The position numbers and the translations under genes were made by a program. The notes under the pieces were generated by a model. That model saw nothing but the letters and a program-made list of their open reading frames with translations, was not told where the DNA came from and made no database searches. From Platynereis dumerilii (taxonomy: Eukaryota > Annelida > Polychaeta > Phyllodocida > Nereididae), in assembly GCA_026936325.1 (NCBI GenBank), contig JAPTHN010000012.1:22881865-22945864 (forward strand): DNA of 64,000 nucleotides, given 5' to 3'. Numbering within the stretch: position 1 is the stretch's first letter; each line of letters starts with the position of its first letter. This document shows positions 1 through 11,040 of the stretch, piece after piece.

Positions 1-515
1 TGGTGTAATGTTGCCAATGGGTGTAATGTTGCCAATGGGTGTAATGTTTCCAATGGTGTAATGTTGCCATTGGGTGTAATGTTGCCATTGGGTGTAATGT
101 GCCAATGGGTGTAATGTTGCCATTGGGTGTAATGTTGCCTATTGGTGTAATGTTGCCAATGGGTGTAATATTGCCGAGGGTGTTATGTTGCCTATTGGTG
201 TAATGTTGCCTATTGGTGTAATGTTGCCAATGGTGTAATGTTGCCAATGGGAGTAATGTTGCCAATGGGTGTAATGTTGCCAATGTGTGTAATGTTGCCA
301 ATGTGTGTAATGTTGCCAATGGGTGTAATGTTGCCAATGTGTTTAACGATGCCAATGGGTGTAATGTTGCCAATGGGTGTAATGTTGCCAATGGGTGTAA
401 TGTTGCCAATGGGTGTAATGTTGCCAATGGGTGTAATGTTACCAATGGGTGTAATGTTGCCAGTGGAGGTAATGTTGCCAATGGATGTAATGTTGCCAAT
501 GGGTGTAATGTTTAC
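1..515. repeat. 18 bp minisatellite
   Basis: A tandem array of the unit ATGTTGCCAATGGGTGTA runs from the window edge to about 515, with single-base variants and a few shortened units in the first 240 bases. The 18 bp period is a multiple of three, so all frames stay open and give artefactual hexapeptide repeats such as MLPMGV on + and GNITPI on -. The array is cut by the window start, so its full length is unknown. No sign of a gene. Confidence 0.95.
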
Positions 516-1014
516 CAAGTGGTTGCACAGTATTTTAATCGATGTCTTGCACTGGCAGCAGAGCTACGTTTGTGCATCTCATGCACTCCGTTCTAGTTTT
601 TTTTTGAGTCAATAATTTCTTGCTCAATTTTGATGAAACAAATTCTTTCTGAACAGTCTGGTCTTCGAATACATAATTCCTGGTGTAAGGGGGTGACCAT
701 TTCATATCCAGGGAGGGGGAGGGCTTGGAATTTTTTTTTTAGTAAATAATTTCTTGGTCACTTCTGATGAAACAAATTCTTTCTGAACAGTCTGATCCTG
801 AAATAAATCATTCCTGGTGGGGATACATTTAACAGCCTGGTGTTTCTAAGTTAGGGGCAACAAATTAATAATCAGGGGCACTTGGGGGGGGGGTCTCAGT
901 ATGAAATTATTACTTATTTTGTAAATCACTTCAATTATTTGGCCGACATTTCGTCCCTGTTGGACAGCAATCCATGGGCCAGACAATCCCTTAGCATATC
1001 CTGCATCTAGTTTT
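516..1014. repeat. Old dispersed repeat, two tandem copies
   Basis: Two related segments at 605-660 and 741-794 share the words TGATGAAACAAATTC and TTTCTGAACAGTCTG. A third, more diverged copy lies at 18190-18300, also next to a TATCCAGGG word. This is a decayed interspersed repeat of unknown class. The rest of the stretch to about 1014 shows nothing recognisable. Confidence 0.6.
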
Positions 1015-1075
1015 TCATTATATTGTAAGTGCCTACGTTGTGCAAATAAAGTATCCTATCCTATCCTATCCTATC
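1015..1075 (+). repeat. LINE-like 3' tail with (TATCC)n
   Basis: The stretch GTGCAAATAAAG is followed directly by about five TATCC units ending at 1075. A poly(A)-signal-like AATAAA word followed by a short microsatellite is the usual 3' end of CR1/L2-type LINEs in invertebrates. No reverse-transcriptase sequence is left upstream, so this is a 5'-truncated remnant. Confidence 0.45.
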
Positions 1076-1216
1076 AAGAGAAGGCTATTTGATTTGTCAT
1101 AACCGATTTTAGAGTATATAACTCAGATCTATGCATAATCCTTTCATTCGCCTGTCACCAAAACAAGTGCGATTAGTCTCCTTAAATGAAATTAACATGA
1201 AAGTATTGGGTATGAT
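1076..1216 (-). repeat. Dispersed repeat A, fragment 1
   Basis: The reverse complement matches 12175-12330 and 5985-6110: shared words are ATGATCATGAC, AGTCTCCTTAAAT and TTTGTCATAAC. Another piece of the same repeat resumes at about 2742-2805 (GCCATTTTCACAGTG, AGTCCACTCTTTT). The order and orientation fit one old copy split by the 1217-2741 segment. Confidence 0.55.
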
Positions 1217-2741
1217 CATGACAGTGCAAACTAGCAATGTCCTGTTACTATGATGTTATTAAATGTCTCAAAATACAAAATAAATTAATCCTCTTGCCAA
1301 TCAAACATAGAAGGCTCAATAAATCTGTAAGTATATTGATCAGACAGTTCATTTTTAAATAATTTCACCGCCTAGTCATAAGTCCAAAAGGACTAAACTG
1401 CATTTATACATTTGAGACATGTCCTAGTTACCATTTGATCTTTTTTCAACTTTGGACAATACGGAAAAATTCCTTTACCTAAATCATTCCAAACAACAAC
1501 TAAATAAATGCTGGTCAGGGAAATTTTTAGAATACAATTGATCAGTTAGACAGCGGGAACCTAACTACTAATACTATTCAATATTATAAGTTGGACAAAA
1601 TAGTAATGTCCTGTTACCATACCAAAATTATCTCACAACTAAACAACCACTGTTGGTCAGGCCATTATCGAAAGCTTTAATAAATTTCCTTCAACTTTTA
1701 AATTCAATTGCACAGATCCAAACCAAAAATATTGAAAGTAGCCATGACATGACCGTGTTACTGTACATTTATGCTTTTTTGTTGGACAAGTAACAGGACA
1801 ATGGTTAAATGTCCTATTACTTTTGACATACATGAGAATACTGTATCCAGTGCCAGGAAAAAATCTGTCAATATTATTGAAGGTTTTTCAGTTATCCAGT
1901 GTATGTCCTGTTACATCCTTTGAGCTATTCAACCACAGTTTTTCATTAAATTCCAAAAATCTGGCTACGAGTTTATTTTTAATTTTCAACACTAAGTATT
2001 GTGTATTTTCTTAGTTAAAAAATTGGCCATATATTACCTACTATTACTTTATTGGTATGAAAATGGTAACATAGTAACACAAATTTCTTGAGGACACACA
2101 GGACAAATGAAAATTCAACTTAGCATTGCCGGCCAATCGGCCCTCTGGCAATATTAAAATTTTACATCAAGGTAAAGGCCCTCCCTGCATTTAATTTTCG
2201 CAGAAATATTCAACCCCTTAACGTTTTTTCATCCTAAAAGACATGGTGGAATTTTGAGAAGGGTAACGCATAAAAAAGTAGGACATTTATTTAATGTCTA
2301 TTCAGAAAAATGTCATAAATTTCTTCCAAACTTTTCAACTTTAAATTTATACCCAACTATATATATATATTTTGGATAGAAATTTACGCGCTAAACATGC
2401 CGGATGCGCCACCAGCTTAGTTGGAGGGTGGATGCAGATGGTAACGCGGACAATTTTGAAGTTGTTACCATCCTCAATTGTCTACATTTTCTTTTACACC
2501 TTGTGGGAGGTGCTGAGGATTGAGTGCACACTCACAAAATAAATAGGTTCAGGTAATTTGCAATGTTGCAGATGTGTCTTGCAAGCTTCAAACTGACTTT
2601 CCTAAGTGAGACCATGCCTCAAAGTTGGAGTTGTTAGATTGTGTGCATTTTTTACTGTCCTTTTTGAATGGCCTCGTAATAATCTGTGATTCGTGCTCAA
2701 GCAGAAAGACTTTTTTTTTGTCAAATCTGAGCACCTCCAGA
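1217..2741. repeat. GTCCTGTTAC-rich segment inside repeat A
   Basis: The decamer GTCCTGTTAC or its reverse complement GTAACAGGAC occurs at 1239, 1608, 1790 and 1905, with a one-base variant at 1811. The same word recurs at least ten times in the TA-flanked element at 29941-34572. The segment separates two pieces of repeat A, so it looks like an insertion, but clear terminal repeats were not found. No coding sequence is seen; the 63-codon frame at 1823 has no supporting features. Confidence 0.5.
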
Positions 2742-2830
2742 GACCTTGCCATATGATGAATCATGAAGTGCCATTTTCACAGTGAAATAATAGTCCACTC
2801 TTTTGGCATATCAAATTTATAGGCTGTAAG
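2742..2830 (-). repeat. Dispersed repeat A, fragment 2
   Basis: GCCATTTTCACAGTG followed by AGTCCACTCTTTTGGCATAT matches the arm of the repeat at 12118-12148 in reverse complement. It is probably the continuation of the fragment ending at 1216. Confidence 0.5.
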
Positions 2831-3280
2831 CCTGTAACCAGTTGGATCATAGAAGACAGGGAATGATCCATTCCCTAAATTTGGTGTATGTAACCATGGA
2901 AGCTCTCATTATTTGGACAAGATGTAGCCATAGATTTCTAGGGATGTAACTATGCATAAGTATGTAACTAACAAAACTATAGGGCACCGGGTGGAAGAAC
3001 TAGAGCTAACTAGACATCTCACAAAACAAAGAATACTATTTTCAAAACTGAAGTTGAAAAGTAAAGACTAATAAGACCTGACAAGAGAAAGGCTGCTTTG
3101 AAGTTAGATTGGGCATGTTCATAATAACAATTCATTGGATATATATACTTTTAAAAATTGCCATGGCACATAGAAGCTGAATAAGGTGGTTGCACTCTGT
3201 GGAGTGCCAGGATTGGGGGGGGGGATCAATATATCATATGACAGGCCAACAGCGTTAATGCCTAATCCCGGGTGTTAAGT
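2831..3280. other. No feature seen
   Basis: AT-rich sequence with no open frame of note, no inverted repeat and no tandem structure apart from a short homopolymer G run near 3217. Confidence 0.5.
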
Positions 3281-3282
3281 TT

Positions 3283-3675
3283 TCCTGCAGAATTCTGCAG
3301 TTCTGCAGCTCCCTGCATGATTTCTGAACCTCTGTTACTTCCTGTAGTTTATTGCAATGCATCTTCAAAGTTCAGACCTCTCTGACATGGGGCTTGCCGC
3401 TACCAAGGAAACGTGGTTTGGGGGATTGTTGTTTGGGGACTCGGGGTTTTTGGTAGTCCTCTGTCACTGCAGCATTTCTGAAAAGTTTCTGCAGCAAAAT
3501 CTGTAATTCTGTAGGAGATATGCAGCCTGGGAGGTTTTATGCACTTCTGCAGCTAGCTGCAGAATTCTGCAGTTCTGCAAAAAACTGCAGAATTCTGCAG
3601 TTTCAAAAAAATGGCAGAATTCTGCAGTTTCAAAAAAATCTGCAGAATTCTGAAGGACGCACATCTGCAGATCCA
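3283..3675. repeat. Palindromic CTGCAGAATTCTGCAG repeat cluster
   Basis: The 16 bp palindrome CTGCAGAATTCTGCAG, whole or in part, recurs at 3286-3305 and then every 29-32 bp from 3558 to 3655, separated by TTTCAAAAAAATG. The spacing in the second half is a short tandem array with period about 30 bp. The 70-codon frame on the minus strand (FFETAEFC repeats) is a by-product of the array. Confidence 0.8.
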
Positions 3676-3904
3676 TGTAAATATTTATAAAAACCGTTGG
3701 ACATGGGCGGGTCTAAAACTTAGCATACCAAAGGCTGGCATTGCCATGCACGGTCCAGTAATGTGCAGTGCATGCTAATATGTAGTAGAATAATAAAATC
3801 TACTTTTATCTTCAGACTACTTGATTTGAAACTTTCACCGCAGACTCCTTAATTGTGACAATTAGTATACTCTAAACCTGATGCAACTTCATTTTTTACT
3901 CCAG

Positions 3905-3970
3905 GAGGAAGGGCCAGAATGATGAAGACTGAAAGGGCAGGTGGAAATGCGACAGCGTGCAGTCAATATG
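3905..3970 (+). CDS. Candidate internal exon, unknown gene
   Basis: An acceptor-like ATTTTTTACTCCAG ends at 3904 and a donor GTAAAA starts at 3971. The frame starting at 3907 is open and reads GRARMMKTERAGGNATACSQY, ending one base into a codon (phase 1). The next candidate exon at 4105 begins in exactly the matching phase. The product is not recognised. Short length makes chance likely; transcript evidence would decide. Confidence 0.3.
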
Positions 3971-4104
3971 GTAAAACAGCATAATATGTTTATTTCAGTG
4001 AAAAGGATAAACTTCTTCACAAATAGTTATTAACATGTTATGGCATGTCATGGCATTGATTTCATTGATCTTATTAAAATCTTGTTATTTTGCATTTAAT
4101 TCAG

Positions 4105-4295
4105 ATGTGAAGAAGCCAAGCACATTGGATGAATGTGTCGATTCCCTGGTGGTAAATAAGACATTGAATGCAGCAAATTTCAGAGTGGATCCCAGTGGGG
4201 TTTGCTCCATAAAATACTGTCCAACAACTTCACTTCGCATCAACTCCAAAGACAACCGTATTTTCCATATTCTCTACCAGATGCCGGAATTTTAG
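4105..4295 (+). CDS. Candidate terminal exon, unknown small protein
   Basis: A pyrimidine-rich acceptor (TTTTGCATTTAATTCAG) ends at 4104 and the frame stays open to TAG at 4293-4295. The peptide begins DVKKPSTLDECVDSLVV and ends RIFHILYQMPEF, with mixed, non-repetitive composition unlike the surrounding junk frames. The phase matches the candidate exon ending at 3970, giving a 134 bp intron. No domain is recognised and no AATAAA follows closely. It could be the 3' end of a host gene starting further left, or a captured fragment. Confidence 0.35.
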
Positions 4296-4774
4296 ACAGT
4301 TCTTTGAAGGCAGAAGGTTGCCCACGACAAGAGGGGGGGGGGCAACCAGCCACCATTGAAAAAGTCTGAATCATCAAAAAGGACGTTTAGGAATTCAAAA
4401 TTGAATTTCGACCTTATGAAAATATCAAACAATCATCAACCGGTGAAGAACCGGTGCAGTGCAAAAATGTTCTTTGATCGAAACTTAAATAATTTATGAA
4501 AATTGACTTGGTGGGGGTAATGTAAATGGTAAGCTTTTAAGAAGAAGAATAGAGAAATGAATTTATGTTAAGAGAGAATTTTTGCCATTTGGCCACTGTG
4601 TTACATGGTACATATTATTATGAAGTATTTTGGCAGTGACAGGAAGTCAAGATGTAGGTGAGTATTAAGAGTATTAGTAGAATTTACTGGATACTGAGAA
4701 AGGAAATGTGCAGTAAAATGAGCTTTATTTTCTGTACTTGAGTGTGCCCCAGGATTTTTTTTTGCGAGTACCCT
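4296..4774. other. No feature seen
   Basis: AT-rich non-coding sequence with a run of G near 4332-4340. No tandem or inverted structure was noticed. Confidence 0.5.
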
Positions 4775-5625
4775 CCCCCAAGGTGACCCCCTTGGGCCAT
4801 GTAAAATAAAAATTTTTAAAAGTACCTCCCCCGAGATGACCCCGAGCCTAGCAATATACCTAGCAAAAAAATTTTTTTTTTGCGTGTCCCCCCTGCCGAG
4901 GTGACCCCCTCAGGCCTTGTAAAATATAAAATTTTATAAGTAATCCCCCGAGGTGACCCCCAGCCTAGCAATATAACTAGCAAAAAAAATTATTTTTTTG
5001 CGAGCACCCCCTCCCCGCCGAGGTGACCCCCTCGGGCCTTTTAAAGTATATAATTTGATAAGTACTCCCCGAGGTGACCCCAGCCTAGTAATACAACTAT
5101 CAAAAAAAAGAGTTTTTTTCACGAGTAATCCCCCCCCCCTGAGGTGACCCTCTCCGGCCTTTTAAAATACAGAATTTTAAATGTACCTCCCCTGAGGTGA
5201 GGTGACCCCCAGCCTAGCAATATAATTAGCAAAAAATAATTTTTTTTGCGAGTACCCCCCGAGGTGACCCCCTCGAGCCTTGTAAAATATAGAATTTTCA
5301 ATGTAACTCCCCTAATGTGACCATGAGACAAGCAATATAATTAGCAAAAAAAAAATTTTATTTGCGAGTCCCCCCCCTCCCGAGGTGACGCCCTCGGGCC
5401 TTGTAAAATATAGAATTTTCAATGTACCTCCCTCTGAGGTGACCCCCCAGCCTAGAAATATAATTTGCAAAAATAATAATAATTTTTTACGAGAACCCCC
5501 CCCCCCCCTGGTCCCCCCCCCGGTAGTGTCCCCCTCCAAGGTAACCCCCTTGGTCCTTGAAAAAATATAGATTTTCAATGTACCTTCTCCTGAGGTGACC
5601 TCCATCTAGCAATATAATTAGAACA
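4775..5625. repeat. Satellite of about 120 bp, seven copies
   Basis: The anchor words CAGCCTAGCAATATAA and GAGGTGACCCCC recur near 4846, 4964, 5084, 5212, 5328, 5450 and 5602, giving a period of about 116-128 bp and one longer last unit. Each unit joins a poly(A/T) tract, a poly(C) tract and GAGGTGACC words. The G/C and A/T homopolymers vary in length between units. Open frames across it are artefacts of low complexity. Confidence 0.9.
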
Positions 5626-5639
5626 AAAAAATTTCAGAT

Positions 5640-5934
5640 CGTAGAACATTATTAGACTTGACAAGCATCAATTACAAAAAGAAGAAATAGACACCATTCC
5701 CAGTTTCGGAACCAGATAATTTATGAGGGGCCCACTGCCCGGCCCAGATATAAATGCTTGCCATTGCTTTGACATTCCTGGGCCCCCTCATCATACTATA
5801 TTTAGCTTCAAAATGCCACTTTGCAAATTGGTTGTCTGGGAACGCTATTTATTTTATTTTTATTTTTTGCAAAAGATTATAGTTTCTAAATCACTGATAT
5901 CAGACAATTACAGCCTGTAAACTTGTTATGCAAA
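5640..5934. other. No feature seen
   Basis: Unique-looking AT-rich sequence; the 65-codon frame at 5723 has no supporting motif. Confidence 0.4.
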
Positions 5935-6180
5935 AGAGTAGACTGTTGCACTGTGAAAATGGCACTTGGTGAATACTGATGATTTGTCATGATCATACGA
6001 AATATTTTCAATATTTAATTGATTTAAGGAGACTAAGATGTTGCACTTGTTGGTGACAGGCAAGCAAACTCTGAAATCAGTTATGGCAAATCAAATGGCT
6101 TTGTCTTGATCAAGGCTAATCAAAAAGCCTTTGTCTCCCATGTTCATGGAGAAGTTGACACTTCATTGGCTCTTATGACC
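5935..6180 (+). repeat. Dispersed repeat A, second copy
   Basis: AGACTGTTGCACTGTGAAAA, TGATGATTTGTCATGATCAT and TTGGTGACAGGCAA appear in the same order as at 12118-12260. The copy covers one end arm (about 5938-5968) and the interior, but the opposite arm is not clear near 6180, so it is incomplete. Confidence 0.6.
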
Positions 6181-6224
6181 CACCGAGTGCACTCTAAACT
6201 TGCTTCAACAATTCCTAAACAATT

Positions 6225-6525
6225 TTTTTTAGTAAATGTTTAGATTCTACATAAATAACAACTAGAGCTACGTAAAAAACCAATATGTTGTTTAAATATG
6301 TAAATAATTTGTCTTGTTTGTAAATAGGTAAAACACATCATGTAGCCAGCTACACATTTTGTCTAGCTTTAAGTACAATATATGTACATGATGTATGTAG
6401 CTTGTTAAACTCATTGTTGAATGATTAGGCATATTGTACAGCAATGCTAAACATTTTGTCTTGTTCGTAAAACATTATGTATAGTCAGTTAAATTTGCTG
6501 TCAAATGGTTAGACATATTGTGTGG
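6225..6525. repeat. Degenerate repeat of TAAACATTTTGTC words
   Basis: Words such as TAAACATTTTGTCTTG, GTTAGACATATTGTG and GTCTAGCTTTAAG recur with loose spacing of 70-100 bp. Similar words (CTAGACATTTGTTTG, GCTAAACATTTG) occur around 11330 and 11610-11700. It looks like an old tandem or dispersed repeat. Confidence 0.4.
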
Positions 6526-6534
6526 CCGGCTAAA

Positions 6535-7080
6535 CATTAATTATCCCCATGTTATGCTATGGGGGATTGTACTTTTAGTCTCCGTGTCATGGCGTCCATC
6601 AAATATCTCAAACACCACACCATGCACAATGCTCATCCTTTCCCAACATTCAAAGACCCCCCTAAACTTGTCAAATCTTACCATAAATCAATAAATATCA
6701 TAACCATTTCCACATCCCAAATACTTTTTCCTGTGCTTTTGGCCTGCAGCCATGTTATTTTTAAAAGCTAACTCCACCCCCAGTTGTCTCCACATCCTTA
6801 CATGTATGCACAATTGTGCTCCTGGTGGAAATATTTGGCATAACTAAAATTGGAATTCTGGTGGGTATAGGTACATGTAGATGTGTAGGGCATGGGGGAT
6901 ATGGAGGCAGTATACCTGCTCTTGTTCAGTAATGAGATTAATTTCTAAACTCAGTATGCAATCAGTTAAACACGATGTCTAAGGACAGTGGCTCCTCCCA
7001 GTGTATGGGAGCATTGTAGTGCCATCTGCCATAATTATCGCCCATGCTATGCTATGCATAGGGCGATTATGCTTTAGTGC
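6535..7080. repeat. Pair of related short hairpins about 500 bp apart
   Basis: Two similar hairpin-forming stretches lie at 6537-6572 (TTATCCCCATG ... CTATGGGGGAT) and 7032-7072 (ATTATCGCCCATGC ... GCATAGGGCGATTAT). They share TAATTATC and ATGTTATGCTATG-like cores and are both followed by CTTTTAGT or CTTTAGTG. They may mark the ends of one degraded element or two solo pieces. The sequence between them shows no gene. Confidence 0.35.
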
Positions 7081-7615
7081 TGAAATCTACTGAAGGGGTG
7101 AAATTACCAATGCTGTGGCCTCAACCAGCCCACTCTGGAAGTTCTTATCATATGCATAACACATTGATACCATTGTAGATGTGCACAACGGTTCGTATAT
7201 ACAGTTTAATTCAATATTAGAAAATTTACTATTATCAGTTTTAGAGGCTATCAAGGTCCAGAAAGCCTGCATTGTGGTGGCCATTTTCCCTTCCACAGGG
7301 TGAGTTTTAGTACACAGAATGGCCACTGCAAGCAGCTCATCAGATACATTACACAAGAGGGCAGCACCTGCAAGTCCTTTGCCACTTCCCCTTTGCACCA
7401 CATTCTATTTCTGGGAAACTCAGCAATTCCTGCATCTCAGTAAAGTTCATGCATCTGTCCAACTAATTATACAGGTAGCACGGGCTTATATTGTATCTAT
7501 TTCATATTATTCTATTCTCTTCCCTCCAATCTACGGGCAACTTACTATATATTATATAAATCTGTTTTATATTTATGTAAATAAAATACTGGTTATAATA
7601 TACACTCATGTAAAC
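7081..7615. other. No clear feature
   Basis: Two overlapping open frames of about 100 codons (7087-7401 on - and 7319-7624 on +) lie here. Neither shows a domain, a convincing splice pattern or low-complexity bias, so neither is called. Confidence 0.35.
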
Positions 7616-7621
7616 AAAAGA

Positions 7622-7636
7622 TAGACATATAGATAT

Positions 7637-7670
<34 letters not shown>

Positions 7671-9145
7671 GCATGGATAGACGGATTGGCAGACAGATAG
7701 GATAGATGGATATACAGTAGGATAGGATAGATGGATAGTATAAACGGATAGGATAAACAGACAGGATAGATAGATAGATAGATGGAGGAATGGATTGACA
7801 GATGGATTGATGGATATATGGGACAGCTAGACAGGATAGACGGATGGGATAAACAGATAGGATAAACGGATAGGATAAACAGATGGGATAAACAGGTAGG
7901 ATAAACGGCATAAACGGATAGGATATACGGACGGGATAAACGGATGGGATAAACGAACGGGATAAACGGATAGGATAAACGGATAGGATAAATAGAAACG
8001 TAGATAGCTAGATGAATGAATAGATTGACGGATGGATTGAATGATAGATAGACGGATGGATAGACAGATTGACAGACGGATAGGATAGATGGATAGGATA
8101 GATGGCTGGGATAAACAGATAGGATAGATGGATAGTATAAACGGATAGGATAAACAGACAGGATAGATAGATATATAGATGGAGGAATGGATTGATGGAT
8201 GGCTTAATGGATAGATGGGTTGACAGACGGATAGGATAGACGGATAGAATAAACGTATAGGATAAACAGATAGGATAAACAGATAGGATAAACAGGTAGG
8301 ATAAACGGGATAAACGGATAGGATAAACAGATGGGATAAACGGATGGGATAAACAAATGGGATAAACAAATGGGATAAACGCATAGGATAAATGGATAGG
8401 ATACATGGATAGGATAAACGGATAGGATAAATGGGATAAATGGGATAACGGATAGGATAAATGGATAGGATTAACGGATAGGATGACGGGTAGGATAAAC
8501 GGGTAGGATAAACGGATAGAATAATGGATAGGATTAATGGATAGGATAAACGGGATAAACAGGATAACGGGTAGGATAAACCAATAGGATAAACGGATGG
8601 GCTAAATGGATAGGATAAACGGATGGGATAAAGGGATAGGATAAACAGATAGGATAAACGGATAGGATAAATGGATAGGATAAACGGAACAAATGGGATA
8701 AACGGGATAACGGATAGGATAAATGGATATGTTAACGGATAGGGTCAACAGATAGGGTAATGGATAGGATAAATGGATAGGATAAACGGATAGGATAAAC
8801 TGATAGGATAAACGGATAGGATAAACAGATAGGATAAACAAATAGGATAAATAGATAAGATAAACAGGATAAATGGGATGAACCAGTGCTTATGGGGTAC
8901 TGGATAAACGGATAGGATAAACGGATAGGGTAAACAGATAGGATAAATAGATAGGATAAAAGGATAGGATAAACGGGATAAACAGGATAATGGGTAGGAT
9001 ACACGGATAGGATAAACGGATGGGATAAACAGATATGATAAACGGAGAGGATAAATGGATAGGATAAATGGTTAGGATAAAAGAACAGGATAAAAGAACG
9101 GGATAAACTGGCTAACGGATAGGATAAACATAGGATAAAACATGC
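7622..9145. repeat. 13 bp minisatellite (GGATAGGATAAAC) with GATA edge
   Basis: A GATA microsatellite at 7622-7670 passes into about 1.5 kb of the 13 bp unit GGATAGGATAAAC and variants. Three units make 39 bp, so minus-strand frames stay open and give 13-residue periods (YPIRLSYPFILSV); frames of up to 185 codons here are artefacts. Less regular stretches at 7780-7830, 8000-8060 and 8170-8225 share TGGATTGA and TAGATAGA words, suggesting higher-order duplication inside the array. Confidence 0.95.
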
Positions 9146-9865
9146 GGGGCATGGGCGATGCTGTGCCATTATATGTGCTTGTTTGTTTACCTGGGGAACA
9201 GTGCAGCTGACTTATAAACAAGAAGCTATTATCAATATTCTGATTCGGATGACATACTGGACTCTCAAGGACACCGTGATGTCACAATACCATCGTTTCC
9301 TCAGGCAATCAAATCACAGAATTCACTTCAGCCAAAGTTTATTCATTACCTTGTGAACTAGATTGAACTGCAGTGAATATTTGAGAGCAGATGTCATTAA
9401 GTGTCAGTTCCAGGAGACATGTAATGAAAATTTTAGATTATTGGTTGTGATTAAGAGCAAGAGGATGTTGTAATTGTTATGGACTCTCAATTTACTCTTA
9501 GTGACTGCAGGATTATTTGAATAATCAAAATAACTCTGAAGACTGATTTCAGTCTCTAATGTTCATGAATTCATGAGGTCATATATGCTGCTTGACACAT
9601 TGGACATTTTTTGAAACAAACTTTTAATTTTGAATATTTGCTGGATTTGATAATATAAAATGTCCACGTAGATATGATGTCTTTTTCATCAAGTTGCCTT
9701 AACTTCCTACAGGGTGGTTTTTTAAATTTGACTAACATTTTTGTTGCATCTACCGGTATTGTTCATTGGAAATCTGAATTTTCAGACTCTTGGCTTTAAT
9801 TAATATTGTGACTATCTGGACTTTGTCTTGCTGATAACATTTAAATTCTTATTGCCTTACCCTAG
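9146..9865. other. No feature seen
   Basis: Non-repetitive AT-rich sequence without long frames. The 3' end (9830-9865) holds a pyrimidine-rich run ending CCTTACCCTAG, a possible splice acceptor for the next feature. Confidence 0.4.
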
Positions 9866-9962
9866 GTGAATATAATCAATATATATTCAGCTGGTAAAGA
9901 AACAAAACATTTAATAAGACATGCAATTTTACAGATTGAAAAGCAACTTTCTACATTAGCAG
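9866..9962 (+). CDS. Exon-like open segment, unknown gene
   Basis: An acceptor-like TTACCCTAG ends at 9865 and a donor GTATAG begins at 9963. The open frame between them reads VNIINIYSAGKETKHLIRHA and continues ILQIEKQLSTLA, helix-like and of normal composition. The frame continues open past the donor, so the boundary is a guess. No partner exon was found. Confidence 0.2.
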
Positions 9963-10207
9963 GTATAGGCCTGCCCCATGGCACCTGTTGTAGTGTTATC
10001 AAGGCATGCCTGGTTCTATATTTTTTAGATGTGTATAGAAATGCCCGAAAAACTAATATAGTTCTCCCCCTTGCGAAATTTAAACATTTTCATAGCATTG
10101 ACTTATACTACTATATGTTTGAGAAGGAAACATTCTGTATAACTGGTTTAGAATATTACTTGTGTATATTATTGTATTTTATTTTGCATTGCACATATAC
10201 AGTATAA

Positions 10208-10990
10208 GTTTTTATTATATGACCACTATGCAAGAGCGATGCTGATTGGCCGAAATCAGTCACATGACAACATCATAAAAACTCATATTGCATGGTTCGA
10301 GTGCAATCAATATGAGATTTTTTCCAAAAATTTTTTTATATTGCATGGTCGTGCAATATGAGTTTTTAATAAAAAAAAAAAATAAAATAAATTAAAAAAT
10401 TTTCACATTTTTAGAGATGCTTGCTTGCTTGCAAGCGGCATCTCTATTGTGGGAGGATGGCTCTGAAACTTATGACAACTGCCTTGGTCATGCTGTTTCA
10501 TCTCTGTCATTAAAACTTTGCATACAGTCTCAATAGAATTTTATCTTGCGTTGATAAACTTTTGGTGTCTTTCTGAGATGGAAAAATTAATAAAGAAAAC
10601 AAACAGGCTGACTTTCTGCAGGTCAAAGGTCAATCACCAAAAGTAGGTCACAGGCCAGATACCCTCCAGCAGGTCTCACATGCCAGATACCCTCTGCAGG
10701 TCTCACATGCCAGATACCCTTGTAAAGGTGACAGGCAAAGGGGGTAGATACTATCATGGGCAGTCTATCTACAAGCATCTCTTAAAGTGCTTGCACGTTA
10801 TTTTTTTTTTTTACTAAAATTAAAAACTGAGTAAAAAATTAAAAAAAAAATTTTCATTTTTTTTTCATATTGCATGGTCGTGCAATATGAGTTTTTATAA
10901 ACAAAAAAAAAAATTTTTTTTTTTTTTTTGGCCAAAAAATATAATTTTTTTCCGAATGAAACATGCATAGTGGTCATGCAATAAAACAAA
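10208..10990. mobile_element. Inverted-repeat DNA element, non-autonomous
   Basis: TTTATTATATGACCACTATG near 10209 is matched in reverse by CATAGTGGTCATGCAATAAAA near 10968-10988. The interior repeats a near-palindrome CATATTGCATGGTCGTGCAA at about 10340 and 10868, flanking an inserted smaller element (10413-10782). No coding sequence. Target duplication was not resolved because the edges are A/T homopolymers. Confidence 0.6.
10413..10782. mobile_element. Small inverted-repeat element nested in the 10.2 kb element
   Basis: AGAGATGCTTG at 10413 pairs with CAAGCATCTCT ending at 10782. The left end is itself a hairpin (AGAGATGC ... GCATCTCT within 33 bp). Inside, the word AGGTCTCACATGCCAGATAC recurs about every 28 bp in three copies between 10625 and 10725. 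The copies of the host element's palindrome on both sides fit insertion into it. Confidence 0.55.
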
Positions 10991-11040
10991 TACGGCACTT
11001 ATTATCGTGTAATGTGAAAAATTTTTTGCACTCGTAAATT

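Noticed and set aside
1-515. CRISPR-like array
   Set aside because: The units are contiguous with no spacers, and the window is eukaryotic; the same applies to the other arrays.
7606-9169. Minus-strand frames of up to 185 codons (YPIRLS repeats)
   Set aside because: They are read-through of a 13 bp minisatellite and have no sequence other than the array.
10286-10310. tRNA B-box-like GGTTCGAGTGC
   Set aside because: It is part of the element's internal palindrome, with no cloverleaf-forming sequence around it.
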